Numbered from the stretch's first letter, positions 1 through 9,831 are shown. The stretch: 33,832 nucleotides of DNA from an uncultured Clostridia bacterium (GCA_944392945.1 CALXYJ010000016.1:1-33832), one strand, 5' to 3'. Translations and numbers: made by a program. The notes: generated from the letters alone by a model not told the origin.

Positions 1-2140
1 ATAATGGAAAAATAAACAATAAATAATTTTAAATAAATTAAAAAACAAATAATAAAAAAATAATTAATAAAATTTAACGTATAAAGAAATATGATCAAAA
101 ATAAATAAATCAAATTTATAAAAAATAAAGAGTATTAATTAATAAATATAAAATTAAAAATAAAATAAATACTTAATTAATTAAATAAATATAAAAAATT
201 AAAATAATAAAATAAATAACGGAAAAATAAACAATAAATAATTTTAAATAAATTATTAAAACTAAAAATATAAAAAAATTGATTAAAAATAAATAAATAA
301 ATTTTATTAAAAAATAAAAAGTATTAATTTGTAAATATAAAATAAATAAATAATTAATTAATTAAAATAATTAAAATAACAAAATAAATAATGGAAAAAT
401 AGACAATGGATAAATTTAAATAAATTATTTAAATTAAAAAAGTAAATGAAAAGATAATACTTAATAAAATTAGAAAATATAAGAAATAAAATCAATTAAT
501 TTAAATAAAAAAAGTATTAATTATTAATTATTAAATATAAAATGAATATAAAATAAATGCTTAATTAAATAAAATATAATAAATCAAAATAATAAATAAT
601 TATATAATCAAGTAGATCATAGTAATTAAATGTAAAAAAATAAATAATAAATAAAATCGCAAAATAATAATTAATAGAATTAGAAAATAAAAAGAAAAAA
701 TTAAAAACAAATAAATTAAATTTATCAAAAAATGAAGAATATTAATTAATAATATAAAATTAAAAATAAAATAAATATTTAATTAATTAAATAAATATAA
801 AAAATTAAATATAAAATAAATAATGGAAAAATAAACAATAAATAATTTTAAATAAATTAAAAAACAAATAATAAAAAAATAATTAATAAAATTTAATGCA
901 TAAAGAAATATGATCAAAAATAAATAAATTAAATCTATTAAAAAATGAAGAATATTAATTAATAATATAAAATTAAAAGTAAAATAAATCTTAATTAATT
1001 AAATAAATATAAAATTAAAATAAATAATGGAAAAATAAACAATAAATAATTTTAAATAAATTAAAAAACAAATAATAAAAAAATAATTAATAAAATTTAA
1101 TGCATAAAGAAATATGATCAAAAATAAATAAATTAAATCTATTAAAAAATGAAGAATATTAATTAATAATATAAAATTAAAAGTAAAATAAATCTTAATT
1201 AATTAAATAAATATAAAATTAAAATAAATAATGGAAAAATAAACAAAAAATAATTTTAAATAAATTATAAAAACAAATAAAAAATACTAATAAAATTCAA
1301 AATATAAAAAAATAGGATTAAAAATAAATAAATTAAATTTATTAAAAAATAAAGAATATTAATTAATAATATAAAATTAAAAGTAAAATGAATACTTAAT
1401 TGATTAAATAAATATAAAAAATTAAAATAATAGAATAAATAATGGAAAAATAAACAAAAAATAATTTTAAATAAATTATAAAAACAAATAAAAAATACTA
1501 ATAAAATTCAGAGTATAAAAAAATAAGATTAAAAATAAATTAATTAATTTTATTAAAAAATAAAAAACATTAATTATTAAATATAGAATAAATAATGAAA
1601 AAATGAATAATGAATAATTTAGAAATTAAAAAAAATTAAAATGGAAAAATAATAATTAATATAATTAGAAAATAAAAAGAAAAAATTAAGAACAAATAAA
1701 TTAAATTTATCAAAAAATGAAGAATATTAATTAATAAATATAGAATTAAATATAAAATAAATAATGAAAAAATAAAGAATAAATAATTTTAAATAAATTA
1801 AAAAACAAATAATAAAAAAATAATTAATAAAATTTAAAGTATAAAGAAATAGGACAAAAAACAAATAAATTAAATTTATCAAAAAATGAAGAATATTAAT
1901 TAATAAATATAGAATTAAATATAAAATAAATAATGAAAAAATAAAGAATAAATAATTTTAAATAAATTAAAAAACAAATAAAAAATAATAATAAAATTTA
2001 AAGTATAAAAAAATAGTACAAAAAATAAATAAATTAATTATATAAAATATATTAATTAACAAATATTAATAAATATGGAATTAAATATAAAAGAAATTAT
2101 ATAAGATAATAAAATATTTTAATTTATAAATATAAATTAA
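1..2140. repeat. Extremely AT-rich degenerate tandem repeat array
   Basis: About eleven imperfect head-to-tail units can be aligned on a recurring start, taatggaaaaataaac, with the GG (or GA in the last copies) near 6, 221, 393, 825, 1029, 1233, 1444, 1597, 1766 and 1935; one decayed unit lies around 605-820. Unit length varies from about 153 to 216 bp. The units at 821-1024 and 1025-1228 are identical over 204 bp by eye. A hand count of one unit gives roughly 7% G+C, and A strongly exceeds T on the plus strand. TAA stops occur in every frame, so there is no coding capacity. The array runs off the left edge, so its true length is unknown. Function is not recognised. Confidence 0.9.
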
Positions 2141-2440
2141 ATATTAAAAATAAATAATAAAAAACAAAAAAATATTCAGAAAAATAAATTAATTAAATTA
2201 TATAATAAATTATTATAAATTAAAGAATAAAATAATTTGATTATTTGATTTTTTATTATAATTATTTTTTTAATATATTAATCAAATTAATTTAAAATTA
2301 ATATATTCCTAAATATAAATTAATTATAATAATAAATTTATAAAAAGTGTATTAAGTTATTAAAATCAAGTGCAATTATAAAAAAATAAATTTTTTATTT
2401 TATATGAATAAAAAAAATAAATAAGTACATAATAATAGTA
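2141..2440. other. AT-rich non-coding spacer with palindromic segments
   Basis: No ORF with a ribosome binding site is visible. The stretch contains an AT-only inverted repeat around 2271-2305 (aatatattaat pairing with attaatatatt) and other weak A/T palindromes. It looks like a transition between the tandem array and the G-richer region to its right. I see no other function. Confidence 0.5.
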
Positions 2441-2794
2441 TAAGGTTAATATTATTTAATCGAAGAGTATAAAGAGCTATTATATATGGTTTTTTGTATT
2501 CGAGTGTTAGGTGTATTATAGCTAATTTATTGGTTATAATATGCTGGCATTAAGAGTATAATATTTGTATGTAAGCTGAAAGGTTAAATTATAGGTATTA
2601 TATTCAAGATAAGAATATGTTGATATCTGAATGGTTATTTGTAATCCCTTTGGGAAGAAGATAGTTAGTAAGGGTGTTTTCATATTCGAGTGAATTATTG
2701 ATATTGGTGGTATTAAGCTTACTTAAATAGCAATATTTAATAGGTTAAAATATTATTTATATTGGTATGAGCAAGAGTAATTTTAGCTTTATAG
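2441..2794 (+). ncRNA. Candidate unidentified plus-strand non-coding RNA
   Basis: This stretch is clearly richer in G than the array and has no ORF with translation signals. It ends directly at a strong plus-strand intrinsic terminator, which implies that something is transcribed rightward into it. Small hairpins are visible: tccctttggga at 2645-2655 and aatattt/aaatatt at 2732-2754. The ten-mer tattcgagtg occurs twice, at 2497 and 2683, and agagtataa occurs at 2464 and 2553. No convincing promoter was found, so the 5' end is a guess. I do not recognise tmRNA, RNase P, 6S or another standard RNA here. It could also be an untranslated tail of a transcript starting inside the array. Confidence 0.35.
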
Positions 2795-2837
2795 ATAATT
2801 GGTACTATTTTTATTTAATAGTATCAATTATTTTTTT
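2795..2837 (+). terminator. Intrinsic terminator, plus strand
   Basis: A 15-bp stem (ataattggtactatt with aatagtatcaattat, one G-U pair) encloses a seven-base loop and is followed by a run of T. No gene on the plus strand precedes it, so it points to a non-coding transcript from the left. Confidence 0.75.
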
Positions 2838-2866
2838 GATTAAAGATTTTGCATTATTTTTTAATT

Positions 2867-2899
2867 AAAAAAATAGGATCGAATTTTATTCGACCCTAT
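2867..2899 (-). terminator. Intrinsic terminator of the activase gene
   Basis: Read on the minus strand, a 12-bp stem (atagggtcgaat with attcgatcctat, one G-U pair) with a three-base loop is followed by a T run. It lies 17 bases beyond the stop codon of the large minus-strand gene. Confidence 0.85.
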
Positions 2900-2915
2900 A
2901 ATATTTAATATTAAA

Positions 2916-5900
2916 TTACTCATTTATAGTAGTAGTAATTTTCTCTTTGGTTTTATTTTCTTTCTCAATAGCTTTTTTCCCACGTAATTCATTTTTTAAA
3001 TTGTCCTTAGCTACTGTCATTAATAACTTAATTCTGTTAGTTTGATTAGATTCACTTGCTCCTGGATCATAATCTACAGGAGAAATGTTAGCATTAGGAT
3101 ATTTTTCTCTAATAGTTTTTATTACACCTTTTCCAACAACATGATTTGGTAGACAAGCAAAAGGTTGTACACAAACTATATTAGGGATTCCATGTTCAAT
3201 ATATTCTATCATTTCTGCAGTTAAGAACCAACCTTCTCCAGTTTGATTACCAATAGATAATATATCTTTTACTGTATTTTCTAAATGCCATATATTACAT
3301 GGAGGTAAATAGTTTTTCTTTGATTTTGCTAATGCTTCTTTAGAATCTTTTTCTAATAAGTCTATTAAATTTATAGCAGCCTTAGATATTTTAGCTACAG
3401 TTGGATTGGTTTTTAATAATGTATTAAAAGTAACTTTATGTGTTGCCATAAACTTAATGAATCCCATAAAATCTGGTAATACAACTTCTGCACCTTCTTT
3501 TTCTAAAAGATCAGCAACAAAATTATTTCCAAAAGGATGATATTTTATTAAAACTTCTCCAACAATTCCAACTTTAGGTTTTACTATAGATGTATCTAAT
3601 TCGATTTTCTCAAAATCATCAACAATATCATATATACTTTGTTTAAATTGTTTACTATTAGATTTCTTTATTAATTCTTTACATTTCAACATCCATTTAT
3701 CAAATAAAGCCTGAGTTTCTCCTTTATTTTTTTCGTAAGCTCTATTTTTTGTAAGCATTTTTTGTAATAGATCAGCATATATAACACACTTTAATAAATT
3801 TTCTAATAAAGGTAATGTTAATTTAAATCCTGGTACTTTTTCCATTCCAACAACATTAAAAGATATAACAGGAATATTAGGAAAACCAGCATCTTTAAGA
3901 GCTTTTCTTATAAAACCAATATAATTTGTTGCTCTACATCCACCACCAGTTTGAGACATAATTAAAGCTGTTTTGTCTGGATCATATTTACCTGATTGAA
4001 GAGCCTCAATCATTTGTCCTGTAACTAATATTGAAGGATAACATGCATCATTATTAACATATTTTAAACCTGTTTCAACAGTTTTTTGAGTACATTCTCT
4101 TAATAATACTAATTTATATCCTGCTGTTTGCATAGCTGTTTCAAGTAATTCAAAATGTATTGGAGCCATTTGAGGACAAAGGATTGTATAATCTTTTCTC
4201 ATGCCTTTTGTAAAGATTTTTTTATTTATTCCATAATCTCCATTATTAGATTCATCATTTTTTGCAGCTAATCTTTTATTCATACTTGCTAATAATGAAC
4301 GTATACGAATTCTAACAGCTCCTAAATTATTTACTTCATCAATTTTTATTAGAGTATACATTTTTCCATAGCTAGATAATATTTCTTCTACTTGATCGGT
4401 TGTAACAGCATCTACTCCACAGCCAAAAGAGTTTAATTGAATTAGCTCTAGATTATCATGATGTCCTACAAATTCAGCAGCAGCATACAATCTTGCATGG
4501 AATACCCATTGATCAACAACTCTTAAAGGACGTTTTGCTTCTACTTGATTTGCAACACTATCTTCAGTTAGAACACATAAACCAAGGCTTGTAATTAAAG
4601 TATCGATACCATGATTTATTTCTGGGTCAGAATGATAAGGACGACCAGCAAGAACAATTCCTTTTAAATTATTCTTATCTATGTATTCAACTGCTTCTTT
4701 TCCTTTTTCAAAAATATCATGTTTAAAGTTTTGATATTCTTCTTCTGCTTTTTTTGCAGCTTCCATTAATTCTTTTTTATTAAAATTATATTCTTTAAAT
4801 TCATCCAATTCTAAAATTCTTTTTGTAAGATTTTTTGCGTCAAAAGGCAAAAATGGATTTAAGAATTTTATGTCAGGATTTTTAAGTTCTTCTACATTAT
4901 TTTTTAAAACTTCAGAATATGATATAACAATAGGACAGTTATAATGATTATCTGCTTTTTCATATTCTTTTCTTGAATAAGGCATACAAGGATAGAATAT
5001 TGTTTTTATTCCACTTTGGATTAAACTTATTATATGTCCATGAGAAAGTTTAGCAGGATAGCAAACAGACTCAGATGGCATAGATTCCATTCCCTTTTCA
5101 TAAGTTTTTCTATTACTTTTTTCTGAAATTATTACTCTAAAACCTAAAGATGTAAAGAATGTAAACCAGAAAGGATAATCTTCATACATATTTAAAACTC
5201 TAGGAATTCCGATAGTACCTCTAGGAGCATCTTTTTCCTCTAATGGTTTATAATAATCAAATAATCTTTCTTGTTTAAATTTTATTAAATTAGGTAATTC
5301 GCTGTTTCCTGTAACAATTCCAGCACCTTTTTCACAACGATTTCCAGATATATGTTTATGTCCATTACTAAAAGTATTAATTGTTAATAAGCAATGATTT
5401 TCACATTTATTACAACGTGCATGAGACACTTTTATTTGTAATTTATCTATTTCATCATTTTTAGAAATCGTAGAATAATATTCCATATCTAAATTTGATT
5501 CATATTGTTGTCTTGCCAAAATAGCAACACCATAAGCCCCCATTAGTCCTGAAATATCTGGTCTTATTACTTCTTTTCCAACTATTTTTTCAAATGCTCT
5601 TAATACAGCGTCATTATAAAAAGTACCACCTTGAACAACTATATGATCTCCTAATGTGCTTACATCCCTAACCTTCATAACCTTTTGTATAGCATTTTTA
5701 ATAACTGAATAAGAAAGTCCAGCTGAAATATCTCCTACACTATAACCTTCTTTTTGAGCTTGCTTTATTTTAGAATTCATAAATACTGTACATCTAGATC
5801 CTAAATCAACAGGTCTTTTAGAAACAATTGCTTCTTTAACAAAATTCTCAATTGATAGATTTAAACTTTTTGCAAAGGTTTCTATAAAAGAACCACATCC

Positions 5901-7241
5901 TGATGAACAAGCTTCATTAAGCATTATGTTATCAATAGCACCATTTTTTAGTCTAATGTATTTCATATCCTGTCCACCAATATCTACAATACTAGTAACA
6001 TTAGGTTGAAATTTTTTTGCAGCTGTATAATGTGCTATTGTTTCTATTTCATTTAAATCAACGTTTAGGGCCGTTTGAATTAATTTTTCTCCATATCCAG
6101 TAACACCGCTAAATCTTATTTTTGCCTTTTCAGGAATTACGGAATAAAGCTCTTTTAACATCTTCATAACACTTTTTAAAGGATTTCCCTCATTATTTGC
6201 GTAAAGAGAATATAAAAGATTATCTTCATTATCTGTTAAAACTAATTTTGTGGTAGTAGAACCAGCGTCAATTCCTATAAAGCAATCTCCTTCAAAATCT
6301 TTTAAATCTTTTCTAGGAACTTTGGCTTTTTCATGTCTTTTCTTAAATTCTTCGTATTCATCCATAGAATTAAAAAGAGGATCTACTGGATGAGAAGTAT
6401 TATCATGAGAAACTCTTAAATTATGTATTTTTTGTTCTAATTCTTCTATAGAGATAGGTATGTTATCTATAGCATCTAGGCAAGCACCTTTAGCAACTAA
6501 AAGATGAGCTTCTTCTGGAACTACTATTTCTTCAGGTTTTAAATGAAGAGTTTCTATAAATCTTTTTCTTAGTTCTGGTAAATAATTTAAAGGACCACCT
6601 AAAAAGGCTACGGTTCCTCTTATTGGTCTACCACAAGCAAGTCCGCTAATAGTTTGATTAACTACAGCTTGGAATATTGAAGCAGCTATATCTGATTTTT
6701 CTGCTCCTTCGTTTATTAATGGTTGGACATCAGTTTTTGCAAAAACTCCACAACGTGAAGCTATTGGATATATAGTTGTATAGTTTTTTGCAAGTTCATT
6801 AAGACCAGCTGTATCTGTATCTAATAAAGATGCCATTTGATCAAGGAAAGCACCTGTACCACCAGCACAAGTTCCATTCATTCTTTGTTCTATAGATTGG
6901 TCAAAATAAATGATCTTAGCATCTTCTCCACCTAATTCTATTACTACATCTGTTTGAGGTATAAATTTTTCGACAGCTCTTTTACAAGCGACAACTTCTT
7001 GAATAAATGGTAGCCCTAAAAAAGTTGCAGCTGACATAGCACCAGAACCGGTAAGAGCTATTGTAAATTTACTATTTGGAAATTTTTTAGGTAAAGATTC
7101 CAAAACCTTGCAAACTGTATTTTTTGTATCAGAAAAATGTCTTGTATAATCTGAATATATTTCTTTTTTATTAGAATCTATAACTACAATTTTTACTGTT
7201 GTTGATCCTACATCAAGACCAACATGAAGTATATTTTCCAT
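2916..7241 (-). CDS. Giant 2-hydroxyacyl-CoA dehydratase activase-like protein
   Basis: This 1441-residue protein belongs to the large acyl-CoA dehydratase activase-related family. It has two BcrAD/BadFG-type ATPase domains in tandem: one begins with GLDVGSTT (8-15) and has GTCAGGTG (123-130) and SRCGVF (162-167); the second begins with GIDAGSTTTK (323-332) and has ACSSGCGSF (444-452) and SRCTVF (482-487). A cysteine cluster CNKCENHC (610-617) follows, then a DUF2229-like region with CYPAK (727-731) and an HgdB-like C-terminal part. In characterised activators, ATP hydrolysis drives electron transfer from a [4Fe-4S] cluster to a dehydratase. The substrate of this fused form is unknown, and no dehydratase subunit genes lie nearby. 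The ATG start has gaaaggag upstream and a consensus promoter. Family assignment is firm; the reaction is not. Confidence 0.85.
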   Translation of the reverse strand: MENILHVGLDVGSTTVKIVVIDSNKKEIYSDYTRHFSDTKNTVCKVLESLPKKFPNSKFTIALTGSGAMSAATFLGLPFIQEVVACKRAVEKFIPQTDVVIELGGEDAKIIYFDQSIEQRMNGTCAGGTGAFLDQMASLLDTDTAGLNELAKNYTTIYPIASRCGVFAKTDVQPLINEGAEKSDIAASIFQAVVNQTISGLACGRPIRGTVAFLGGPLNYLPELRKRFIETLHLKPEEIVVPEEAHLLVAKGACLDAIDNIPISIEELEQKIHNLRVSHDNTSHPVDPLFNSMDEYEEFKKRHEKAKVPRKDLKDFEGDCFIGIDAGSTTTKLVLTDNEDNLLYSLYANNEGNPLKSVMKMLKELYSVIPEKAKIRFSGVTGYGEKLIQTALNVDLNEIETIAHYTAAKKFQPNVTSIVDIGGQDMKYIRLKNGAIDNIMLNEACSSGCGSFIETFAKSLNLSIENFVKEAIVSKRPVDLGSRCTVFMNSKIKQAQKEGYSVGDISAGLSYSVIKNAIQKVMKVRDVSTLGDHIVVQGGTFYNDAVLRAFEKIVGKEVIRPDISGLMGAYGVAILARQQYESNLDMEYYSTISKNDEIDKLQIKVSHARCNKCENHCLLTINTFSNGHKHISGNRCEKGAGIVTGNSELPNLIKFKQERLFDYYKPLEEKDAPRGTIGIPRVLNMYEDYPFWFTFFTSLGFRVIISEKSNRKTYEKGMESMPSESVCYPAKLSHGHIISLIQSGIKTIFYPCMPYSRKEYEKADNHYNCPIVISYSEVLKNNVEELKNPDIKFLNPFLPFDAKNLTKRILELDEFKEYNFNKKELMEAAKKAEEEYQNFKHDIFEKGKEAVEYIDKNNLKGIVLAGRPYHSDPEINHGIDTLITSLGLCVLTEDSVANQVEAKRPLRVVDQWVFHARLYAAAEFVGHHDNLELIQLNSFGCGVDAVTTDQVEEILSSYGKMYTLIKIDEVNNLGAVRIRIRSLLASMNKRLAAKNDESNNGDYGINKKIFTKGMRKDYTILCPQMAPIHFELLETAMQTAGYKLVLLRECTQKTVETGLKYVNNDACYPSILVTGQMIEALQSGKYDPDKTALIMSQTGGGCRATNYIGFIRKALKDAGFPNIPVISFNVVGMEKVPGFKLTLPLLENLLKCVIYADLLQKMLTKNRAYEKNKGETQALFDKWMLKCKELIKKSNSKQFKQSIYDIVDDFEKIELDTSIVKPKVGIVGEVLIKYHPFGNNFVADLLEKEGAEVVLPDFMGFIKFMATHKVTFNTLLKTNPTVAKISKAAINLIDLLEKDSKEALAKSKKNYLPPCNIWHLENTVKDILSIGNQTGEGWFLTAEMIEYIEHGIPNIVCVQPFACLPNHVVGKGVIKTIREKYPNANISPVDYDPGASESNQTNRIKLLMTVAKDNLKNELRGKKAIEKENKTKEKITTTINE

Positions 7242-7290
7242 ATGTTTCTCCTTTCATAACTTTTGTAAAAAAGCATAATCTCACAAGCTA

Positions 7291-7319
7291 ATTTTATACG
7301 GAAAAAGCATTTTTGTCAA
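7291..7319 (-). promoter_or_regulatory. Promoter of the activase gene
   Basis: Read on the minus strand: TTGACA, a 17-base spacer, then TAAAAT, about 50 bases before the start codon of the activase gene. Near-consensus housekeeping sigma factor site. Confidence 0.75.
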
Positions 7320-7406
7320 CTTGTAAGAAAAGGAAATAATAATGAATATTGTTCTATTTTATACTTGTCTTTCATAATAATTAATCAAGAAAAAAGGAGG
7401 GATAAA

Positions 7407-7976
7407 ATGAAAAAAAAGGAAGGAATTTTTATAGTTATTTTTTTAATTTTAATAGTAATAATTTTAGGAGCAATAATTTATTTTACTAATAAAAATAAGA
7501 CAGAAAATAATGAAATTATAGAAGAATATACACCGGAAGAAGAAATAAGTGATGAACAATTAAGAAACACTATAATTTCTTTATATTTTATTAATAAGGA
7601 AAGTAAAGAAATAAATCTAGAAGCAAGAACAGTAAATATTAATTTATTAATTGATAATCCATATAAATATTTAATAGACTTATTAATTGAAGGACCAAAG
7701 AATGAAAAATTAGAAAAAGGCATTCCAGAGGGTACAAAAATAAATAATATTGAATTAAAGGGAGATGTATTATATATAGATTTTTCTCAAGAATTTATTG
7801 ATAATGCACAAGAAGGTGAAGAAAATGAAAATAAAATTATAGAGACAATAGTAAAAACAGTTACAGAATTAAATGAAGTTAATTCTGTAAGAATTTTAAT
7901 AAATGGAGAGGAAAATAGAGAATTTAAAGATGGTGCTATAAATTTTGAAGATAATTTTTCAAGAAATAATTATTAA
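7407..7976 (+). CDS. GerMN-domain membrane-anchored protein
   Basis: A 189-residue protein with an N-terminal membrane anchor (about residues 6-27, after a lysine-rich start) and an extracytoplasmic GerMN domain covering about 50-170. Domain-typical features are the segments LIEGPKNEKLEKGIPEGT and GDVLYIDFSQEF. The GerMN domain is known from the germination protein GerM of Bacillus and from LpqB, but its biochemical role is poorly defined. The start is taken at the ATG preceded by aggaggg six bases away; an upstream in-frame ATG at 7365 has no ribosome binding site. There is no lipobox cysteine, so this is a membrane-anchored rather than lipoprotein form. It is a single gene, divergent from the activase. 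A spore-related role is inferred from the family and genome context. Confidence 0.75.
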   Translation: MKKKEGIFIVIFLILIVIILGAIIYFTNKNKTENNEIIEEYTPEEEISDEQLRNTIISLYFINKESKEINLEARTVNINLLIDNPYKYLIDLLIEGPKNEKLEKGIPEGTKINNIELKGDVLYIDFSQEFIDNAQEGEENENKIIETIVKTVTELNEVNSVRILINGEENREFKDGAINFEDNFSRNNY

Positions 7977-8108
7977 TTATTTAAATATATCAATAAAATT
8001 TTTGGTTTTTATTAATATAGCAAAATTATTTAAAAAATGTTCAACCTGGTAAAGGGAACAAATAAAATTATTTTTTTTATTTTTAAATAAATCCTTATCA
8101 ATACTCAT
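7977..8108 (-). CDS. Small 43-residue ORF, unknown
   Basis: An ATG with a textbook ribosome binding site (ggagg, six-base spacing) opens a 43-codon frame on the minus strand. Its stop codon abuts the stop codon of the convergent GerMN gene with no gap. The product begins MSIDKDLFKNKKNNF and has a lysine/asparagine-rich start and an aromatic, hydrophobic second half; it has one cysteine and no clear membrane segment. I do not recognise a family. The ribosome binding site and the clean, tail-to-tail fit support a real gene; the lack of a clear promoter argues against it. Confidence 0.45.
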   Translation of the reverse strand: MSIDKDLFKNKKNNFICSLYQVEHFLNNFAILIKTKNFIDIFK

Positions 8109-8122
8109 AATAAACCTCCAAT

Positions 8123-8151
8123 TTGAAAAAATTAATAATATATTATATAAT
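8123..8151 (+). promoter_or_regulatory. Promoter of trmN6-rsmI
   Basis: TTGAAA, a 17-base spacer and a perfect TATAAT, ending 33 bases before the trmN6 start codon. It lies just upstream of the divergently read 43-codon ORF, overlapping the region of that ORF's leader. Confidence 0.75.
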
Positions 8152-8184
8152 ATGAAACGAAATTTATTATGTTGAGGAATTAAT

Positions 8185-8934
8185 ATGGATTTAAAAGAAA
8201 ATGAAAGAATAGATGATTTACAATATAAAGGATTAAAAATAATACAAAATGAAAAATATTTCTGTTTTGGAATGGATAGTATTTTATTAAGTGATTTTGC
8301 AAAAGATATTAAAAAAAATAGCTTAGTATTAGATATTGGAACTGGAACAGGAATTATTAGTATATTATTATCTAAAAAAACTGAAAGTAAAAAAATATAT
8401 GGAATAGAAATTCAGGATGAAATTGCAGAGATGGCTACAAGAAGCGTAAAAATAAATAAATTAGAAAATAAAATAGAAATTATAAATGATAATATAAAAA
8501 ATATTGAAAAATATATAAATAATAATTCTATAGATGTAGTAGTAACAAATCCTCCATATAAGAAAGAAAATGCTGGAATAAAAAATGAAAATATAAATAA
8601 ATTAATTTCAAGACATGAGATTACAGCAAATTTAGAAGATTTTATTAGTAATGCAAGTAGAGTTTTAAAAGATAAAGGTTGTTTTTATATGGTAAATAGA
8701 CCAGAAAGATTAGCAGAAATAATTAATTTATTTAATAAATATAAAATAGAGCCAAAAAAATTAAGATTAGTTTTTCCAAAGATAAATAGTAAGCCAAATT
8801 TAATTTTAATAAAAGGAATAAAAAATGCAAAACCTTTTTTAGAAATAGATGAACCGTTAATTGTTTATAATGATGATAATACATATACGCCAGAAATATT
8901 AAAAATATATAATAAAAATCAGGAGGAAAAATGA
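8185..8934 (+). CDS. trmN6: tRNA1(Val) (adenine37-N6)-methyltransferase family protein
   Basis: This 249-residue SAM-dependent methyltransferase is of the TrmN6/YfiC (Bacillus YabB) family. The SAM-binding motif I is VLDIGTGTGI (48-57), and the N6-adenine-type catalytic motif is NPPY (122-125). The family methylates A37 of tRNA1(Val) in Escherichia coli. Start ATG has tgagga upstream and a strong promoter. The stop overlaps the rsmI start (ATGA), so the two are translationally coupled. In Bacillus subtilis the order is yabB-yazA-rsmI-abrB; here the GIY-YIG gene yazA is absent, and abrB lies on the opposite strand. Substrate specificity is inferred from the family only. Confidence 0.82.
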   Translation: MDLKENERIDDLQYKGLKIIQNEKYFCFGMDSILLSDFAKDIKKNSLVLDIGTGTGIISILLSKKTESKKIYGIEIQDEIAEMATRSVKINKLENKIEIINDNIKNIEKYINNNSIDVVVTNPPYKKENAGIKNENINKLISRHEITANLEDFISNASRVLKDKGCFYMVNRPERLAEIINLFNKYKIEPKKLRLVFPKINSKPNLILIKGIKNAKPFLEIDEPLIVYNDDNTYTPEILKIYNKNQEEK

Positions 8935-9761
8935 AAGGAAAATTATATATAGTTGCAACACCAATTGGTAATTTGGAAGATATAACATTAAGAGCAATAA
9001 ATACTTTAAAAAATGTGGATATCATTATTGCAGAAGATACTAGACATTCTTTAAAATTACTTAATCACTTAGAAATATCAAAACCATTAATTAGTTATCA
9101 TAGGCATAATGAGGAAGAAAAGACAGAGAGTATATTAAATAAAATAGAAGAAGGAAATAATATTGCATTAATATCTGATGCAGGAACACCAGTTATTTCT
9201 GATCCCGGAGAAATAATAGTAAAAAGAGCATTGGAAAGAAATATAGAAGTTGTTCCAATACCTGGAGCATGTGCTATTATAACAGCATTAATGGGAGCAG
9301 GAGTAAATACAAGAAAATTTACTTTTTACGGATTTTTGTCTATAAATAAAAAAATTCGAGAAAAAGAATTAGAAGAAATAAAAAATAATAAAAATACTAT
9401 TATTTTATACGAAGCACCTCATAAATTAATTAATACATTAAATGATTTAGAAAATTATATTGGAAAAAGAAAAGTTGTTTTGGCAAGAGAGTTAACTAAA
9501 ATTCATGAAGAATTTATACGCGGAAGTATAGGAGAAGTAAAGGATAAAATTAATTCTCCAAAAGGTGAATATGTAATAATAATTGATGAAAATACTGAGA
9601 TAAATGAACAAGAAGAAAATAAATTAAATAGCTTGAGTTTAGATGAACATTATAATTATTATGAAAAATTAGGACTGAATAAAAAAGAAATTATTAAAAA
9701 AATTGCAAAAGATCGAAATGTAAATAGGAATGAAATATATCAACAATTTTTAAACAAATAA
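8931..9761 (+). CDS. rsmI: 16S rRNA (cytidine1402-2'-O)-methyltransferase
   Basis: RsmI methylates the ribose of C1402 in the decoding centre of 16S rRNA using SAM. The 276-residue protein has the tetrapyrrole-methylase fold. It shows the family signatures TPIGNLEDIT (10-19), AEDTRHS (34-40), ISDAGTPVISDPG (81-93) and PGACA (111-115). Length is normal for the family. A ribosome binding site (aggagg) lies inside the end of trmN6, and the start overlaps the trmN6 stop. An intrinsic terminator follows directly. The C-terminal third is lysine- and asparagine-rich, like the rest of this AT-rich genome. Confidence 0.95.
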   Translation: MKGKLYIVATPIGNLEDITLRAINTLKNVDIIIAEDTRHSLKLLNHLEISKPLISYHRHNEEEKTESILNKIEEGNNIALISDAGTPVISDPGEIIVKRALERNIEVVPIPGACAIITALMGAGVNTRKFTFYGFLSINKKIREKELEEIKNNKNTIILYEAPHKLINTLNDLENYIGKRKVVLARELTKIHEEFIRGSIGEVKDKINSPKGEYVIIIDENTEINEQEENKLNSLSLDEHYNYYEKLGLNKKEIIKKIAKDRNVNRNEIYQQFLNK

Positions 9762-9762
9762 A

Positions 9763-9787
9763 AGAGAGAATGACTTCTCTCTTTTTT
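9763..9787 (+). terminator. Intrinsic terminator after rsmI
   Basis: A perfect 8-bp stem (agagagaa with ttctctct, loop tgac) followed by six T, beginning one base after the rsmI stop. Confidence 0.9.
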
Positions 9788-9831
9788 AATTGTATAAATA
9801 TTGCTATTATATAGCTGAATATTAGATAATT

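Noticed and set aside
1..2140. CRISPR array
   Set aside because: Units are 150-216 bp and similar along their whole length; there are no short exact repeats with unique spacers and no cas genes nearby.
1..2140. Repeated mini-ORFs beginning ATG GAA AAA TAA in each unit
   Set aside because: Only three codons before a stop, no ribosome binding site, and the phrase is simply part of the conserved unit start.
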